From Litorimonas sp964610115 (lineage in GTDB: Bacteria; Pseudomonadota; Alphaproteobacteria; Caulobacterales; Maricaulaceae), in NCBI GenBank assembly GCA_964610115.1, contig CAZSUW010000083.1:1-8737 (forward strand): DNA of 8,737 nucleotides. Reading direction: 5' to 3'. The translations under genes and the position numbers were made by a program. Each line of letters starts with the position of its first letter. Positions within the stretch are counted from its first letter, which is position 1. Below the pieces are notes generated by a model. It was not told the DNA's origin. It saw only the letters and a list, made by a program, of their open reading frames with translations, and did not search any database. Positions 6,803 through 8,737 of the stretch are shown here, in pieces.

Positions 6803-8074
6803 ATGCGCACACTCACCCTAACAGACATCCGCATCATGGACCCCGCCTCAAACCGGGATGAAATCGGCCATATCTTGATTGAGAACGGTGTTATCCAAGC
6901 CATCGGCGACACCCCGGTTCGCGGCACAGTCATTGATGGGACGCGCTTGACCTGCGCGCCGGGCCTGATCGATGCACGTGTCAAAGCGGGCGAACCGGGA
7001 CAGGAAAACCGCGAAACGCTCGCTGGGGCTTCCGCCGCCGCCGTGGCGGGCGGTGTCACGCAATTCGTCGTTCAACCTCAGACTGACCCGGTTATCGACG
7101 ACATGTCACTCGTCGCTTTCCTTAAACAAAAAGCCGACACGCTGCCAGTTAGTGTCCATGTTGCCGGAGCTTTGACAAAAGGTCTTGATGGGCAGACAAT
7201 GACAGAAATTGGACTGATGAGTGATGCAGGCGCGGTCATGTTCGCCTCAGGACCCGACCCAATCCAGGACGCGCAAATTATGCGCCGCCTTATGCGCTAT
7301 AGCGCAACGTTTAATGCGCTCATCAGCAATAGCCCCGTTACGCCAGATCTGTATGATGGGGCCTGCGCGCATGAATCCGACGTCTCCGCCCGCCTCGGAC
7401 TTACAAGCGCTCCGTCAGTGTCAGAACGCATTATGGCCGAGCGCGACATGGCGCTGGCGGAGCTAACGGGCGGACGATTACTGTTGGATCTGATTAGTGC
7501 TGCTGAAACAGTAGAAAGTCTTCGCCGCGCGAGAGAGCGGGACATTGATGTTACCGCAAGCGTTTCGATCAATCACTTAGCGCTCAATGAACTCGACATT
7601 GGCGACTACCGCACATTCGCAAAGCTCGACCCGCCTTTGCGAGAAGAGCGCGATCGTCAGGCGTTGCTGCAAGGGGTAATCGACGGCACGATTGACATCA
7701 TTGTCTCTGACCATGACCCACAAAGTGCGGGTCGTAAACGCCTGCCCTTCGCGGAAGCCGCCGCCGGTGCGGTTGGGCTCGAACTCCTCTTGCCTGTCGG
7801 ATTGAAGCTCGCTGCCGAAGGGGAATTGGACCTGATGACGTTTCTGCGGGCGGTCACGATCAATCCGGCCCAGCTTCTTGGTATTAGCGGCGGACACCTA
7901 AGGGAAGGCGCGAAAGCCGATCTGGTGATCTTCAGCGAGACAGAGCCCTGGGTCGTTGACCCTGAAACGCTGCGATCCCGCTGTAAGAATACACCCTTTG
8001 ATGGTCGCCGCATGACGGGCCGGGTCCGCCATACAATTATTGGCGGCGACGTCGTCTATTCAGCCGAGAGCTGA
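6803..8074 (+). CDS. pyrC: Dihydroorotase-like protein lacking metal ligands (PyrC', probable partner of PyrB)
   Basis: A 423-residue amidohydrolase-fold protein of the dihydroorotase family. The overall pattern is kept: P-G-L-I-D (53-57), G-E-P-G (63-66), G-G-V-T-Q-F-V-V-Q-P (83-92), V-S-D-H-D-P-Q (301-307), and the C-terminal N-P-A-Q-L-L-G and G-A-K-A-D-L-V (369-375). The metal sites are not. The H-V-H after P-G-L-I-D-x is R59-V-K61, the usual H-x-x-H-x-S region reads L-L-L-D-L-I-S, and the usual D-H-A-P-H is D-H-D-P-Q. Only Asp303 and one His near 258 remain. It should therefore be inactive as a dihydroorotase and act as a structural or regulatory subunit of PyrB, as described for pyrBC' pairs; a separate active dihydroorotase is expected elsewhere. 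AGGG lies seven bases before the ATG. The 3' end overlaps the opposite gene by 19 bases. Confidence 0.92.
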   Translation: MRTLTLTDIRIMDPASNRDEIGHILIENGVIQAIGDTPVRGTVIDGTRLTCAPGLIDARVKAGEPGQENRETLAGASAAAVAGGVTQFVVQPQTDPVIDDMSLVAFLKQKADTLPVSVHVAGALTKGLDGQTMTEIGLMSDAGAVMFASGPDPIQDAQIMRRLMRYSATFNALISNSPVTPDLYDGACAHESDVSARLGLTSAPSVSERIMAERDMALAELTGGRLLLDLISAAETVESLRRARERDIDVTASVSINHLALNELDIGDYRTFAKLDPPLREERDRQALLQGVIDGTIDIIVSDHDPQSAGRKRLPFAEAAAGAVGLELLLPVGLKLAAEGELDLMTFLRAVTINPAQLLGISGGHLREGAKADLVIFSETEPWVVDPETLRSRCKNTPFDGRRMTGRVRHTIIGGDVVYSAES

Positions 8075-8403
8075 GGCTCCGCAACACCCGCTTTTTCCAA
8101 TTCTCGCCCCATCGTGCCCGTGAGGAAATGGAACAACATACGGAAATCGCTAAGCAAGCTCCAAAGCGGGTAGGTGAATGTCGCAGGCTTGTTTTTCTCA
8201 ATAAGGCCGTGACTCAGCCAGGCGAAAAAGTAGCCGCTGGCCAGCACTAGGGGTAAGAAAATCCAACGACCCGATACGATCACGAAGACAAGCACGACGA
8301 GGGCCAAGAATGTCCCCACATAGTGCCACGCTCGCGTTGCCGGCTGCGCATGTTCTCGCAGGTAATAGGGCCAGAATTCTCGATAGGTCCGGATCGCTTT
8401 CAT
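8056..8403 (-). CDS. Mpo1-like (DUF962) small membrane protein
   Basis: A 115-residue protein of the DUF962 family, which includes yeast Mpo1, an iron-dependent dioxygenase that shortens 2-hydroxy fatty acids. The bacterial function is not established. The conserved polar frame is present: H-A-Q-P-A-T-R-A-W-H-Y-V-G-T (18-31, with His18 and His27), S-H-G-L-I-E-K-N-K-P-A-T-F (64-76, with His65, Glu69, Asn71, Lys72) and W-S-L-L-S-D-F-R-M (81-89). Two hydrophobic segments at about 30-44 and 47-63 form a membrane hairpin between the motifs. No ribosome site precedes the ATG, which fits the leaderless promoter noted separately. It converges on pyrC' with a 19-base 3' overlap. Its link to lipid chemistry may be loosely related to the acyltransferases upstream, but nothing in the sequence proves this. 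Confidence 0.88.
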   Translation of the reverse strand: MKAIRTYREFWPYYLREHAQPATRAWHYVGTFLALVVLVFVIVSGRWIFLPLVLASGYFFAWLSHGLIEKNKPATFTYPLWSLLSDFRMLFHFLTGTMGRELEKAGVAEPQLSAE

Positions 8404-8409
8404 AAGCTA

Positions 8410-8438
8410 AGAATAGCGAGCCGTGAGGTCTTTTGCAA
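8410..8438 (-). promoter_or_regulatory. Predicted sigma70-type promoter of the DUF962 gene, placed for a leaderless mRNA
   Basis: On the minus strand TTGCAA (8438-8433) and TATTCT (8415-8410) are separated by exactly 17 bases; each matches four of six consensus positions. The -10 element ends six bases before the ATG, so transcription would start at or next to the A of ATG. That agrees with the absence of a ribosome site. The -35 hexamer sits inside the 10-base palindrome TTTTGCAAAA (8431-8440), which could also bind a regulator. Confidence 0.4.
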
Positions 8439-8460
8439 AATCAAAAGCACGTTAGCACTC

Positions 8461-8553
8461 TATTAACCCTAAGCGTTTACGAAGAAAGAGTCTCCTCTAG
8501 GGGACACCCACCATTCACCTAATACTTTCGGGCGCTTCGGCGCCCTTTCTTTT
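8461..8553 (+). ncRNA. Possible small RNA or 3' UTR segment ending in an intrinsic terminator
   Basis: Between the DUF962 gene and tRNA-Asn there is no open frame of useful length, yet the plus strand ends in a strong terminator. Ahead of it lies a second hairpin at 8490-8505: GTCTCC pairs with GGGGAC (one G-T wobble) around the loop TCTA. A single-stranded pyrimidine-rich linker of about 24 bases follows. This is the layout of many small RNAs. TATTAA at 8461 could be a -10 box but has no good -35. I do not recognise a known family. The alternative is the end of a long pyr transcript. Confidence 0.25.
8530..8553 (+). terminator. Rho-independent terminator
   Basis: GGGCGC (8530-8535) and GCGCCC (8540-8545) form a perfect six-pair GC stem closed by the stable TTCG tetraloop, followed directly by TTTCTTTT (8546-8553). 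The T tract lies only on the plus-strand side, so it ends rightward transcription. It stands 455 bases past the pyrC' stop with no gene on that strand in between. Confidence 0.85.
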
Positions 8554-8571
8554 GCCCGCATGGTTAAAAAT

Positions 8572-8588
8572 CACTCTTAAAAAGAGTG
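8572..8588. repeat. Perfect inverted repeat, 7-base arms with 3-base spacer
   Basis: CACTCTT (8572-8578) and AAGAGTG (8582-8588) flank AAA. Read on the minus strand, the hairpin is followed by ATTTTTAA, so it may act as a weak terminator for leftward transcription. It could also be an operator 23 bases upstream of the tRNA promoter. The sequence alone does not decide. Confidence 0.5.
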
Positions 8589-8610
8589 TGTGAAAGGTGA
8601 TAAAAACGGC

Positions 8611-8638
8611 TTGAGGTCAAAGCGCAGGCGTCTATATA
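8611..8638 (+). promoter_or_regulatory. Sigma70-type promoter of tRNA-Asn
   Basis: TTGAGG (8611-8616) and TATATA (8633-8638) are spaced by 16 bases. Transcription would start near 8645, about 15 bases before the mature tRNA 5' end, which is ordinary for a tRNA precursor. Confidence 0.7.
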
Positions 8639-8659
8639 GCGCACTTCACTGTTTGGTGA

Positions 8660-8735
<76 letters not shown>

Positions 8736-8737
8736 TC

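Noticed and set aside
8461..8478. CtrA-like site (TTAA-N7-TTAA type) at TTAACCCTAAGCGTTTAC
   Set aside because: The second half reads CGTT instead of TTAA at the required spacing; only one half-site matches.

Overview
The window looks like a chromosomal segment of an alphaproteobacterium, most plausibly a marine stalked or prosthecate relative of the Hyphomonadaceae/Maricaulaceae. The grounds are the moderate-to-high GC of the core genes, an alphaproteobacterial style of protein (GatA, RuvX, a PyrB paired with a PyrC-like pseudo-enzyme), frequent GTG starts and TGATG stop/start overlaps. The lineage is inferred from sequence style only.

Left part (1-2552, minus strand): gatC and gatA, two of the three subunits of the glutamyl-tRNA(Gln)/aspartyl-tRNA(Asn) amidotransferase, followed by an Abi_alpha (DUF4393) gene whose start overlaps the gatA stop. 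The Abi_alpha gene is clearly more AT-rich than gatA and looks like a later insertion into the operon. A further reading frame may begin two bases after it and run off the left edge. gatB is not in the window.

Middle part (2683-8074, plus strand): a run of seven genes in one direction. First come three tandem paralogues of a short lysophospholipid (PlsC-type) acyltransferase, each with an HTSNWD version of the HX4D motif; the middle copy has lost the block III glutamate. Then come a small polytopic membrane protein of the YdjM-like/'CobQ-like' hydrolase type, ruvX (overlapping it by one base), pyrB and a pyrC-like gene that has lost the metal ligands of dihydroorotase. The last two probably form a PyrB/PyrC' aspartate transcarbamoylase complex. 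Spacing suggests one or two transcription units that mix envelope lipid functions, DNA repair/rRNA processing and pyrimidine synthesis.

Right part (8056-8737): a convergent Mpo1-like (DUF962) gene overlaps the 3' end of pyrC' and has a predicted promoter placed for leaderless transcription. Between it and a complete tRNA-Asn(GTT) gene lie a strong plus-strand intrinsic terminator with an upstream hairpin (possible small RNA or end of a long pyr transcript), a perfect inverted repeat, and a convincing tRNA promoter.

Most of the window is ordinary housekeeping. The points most worth a second look are the Abi_alpha gene inside the gat operon, the acyltransferase triplet with its altered middle copy, and the unexplained terminator region.
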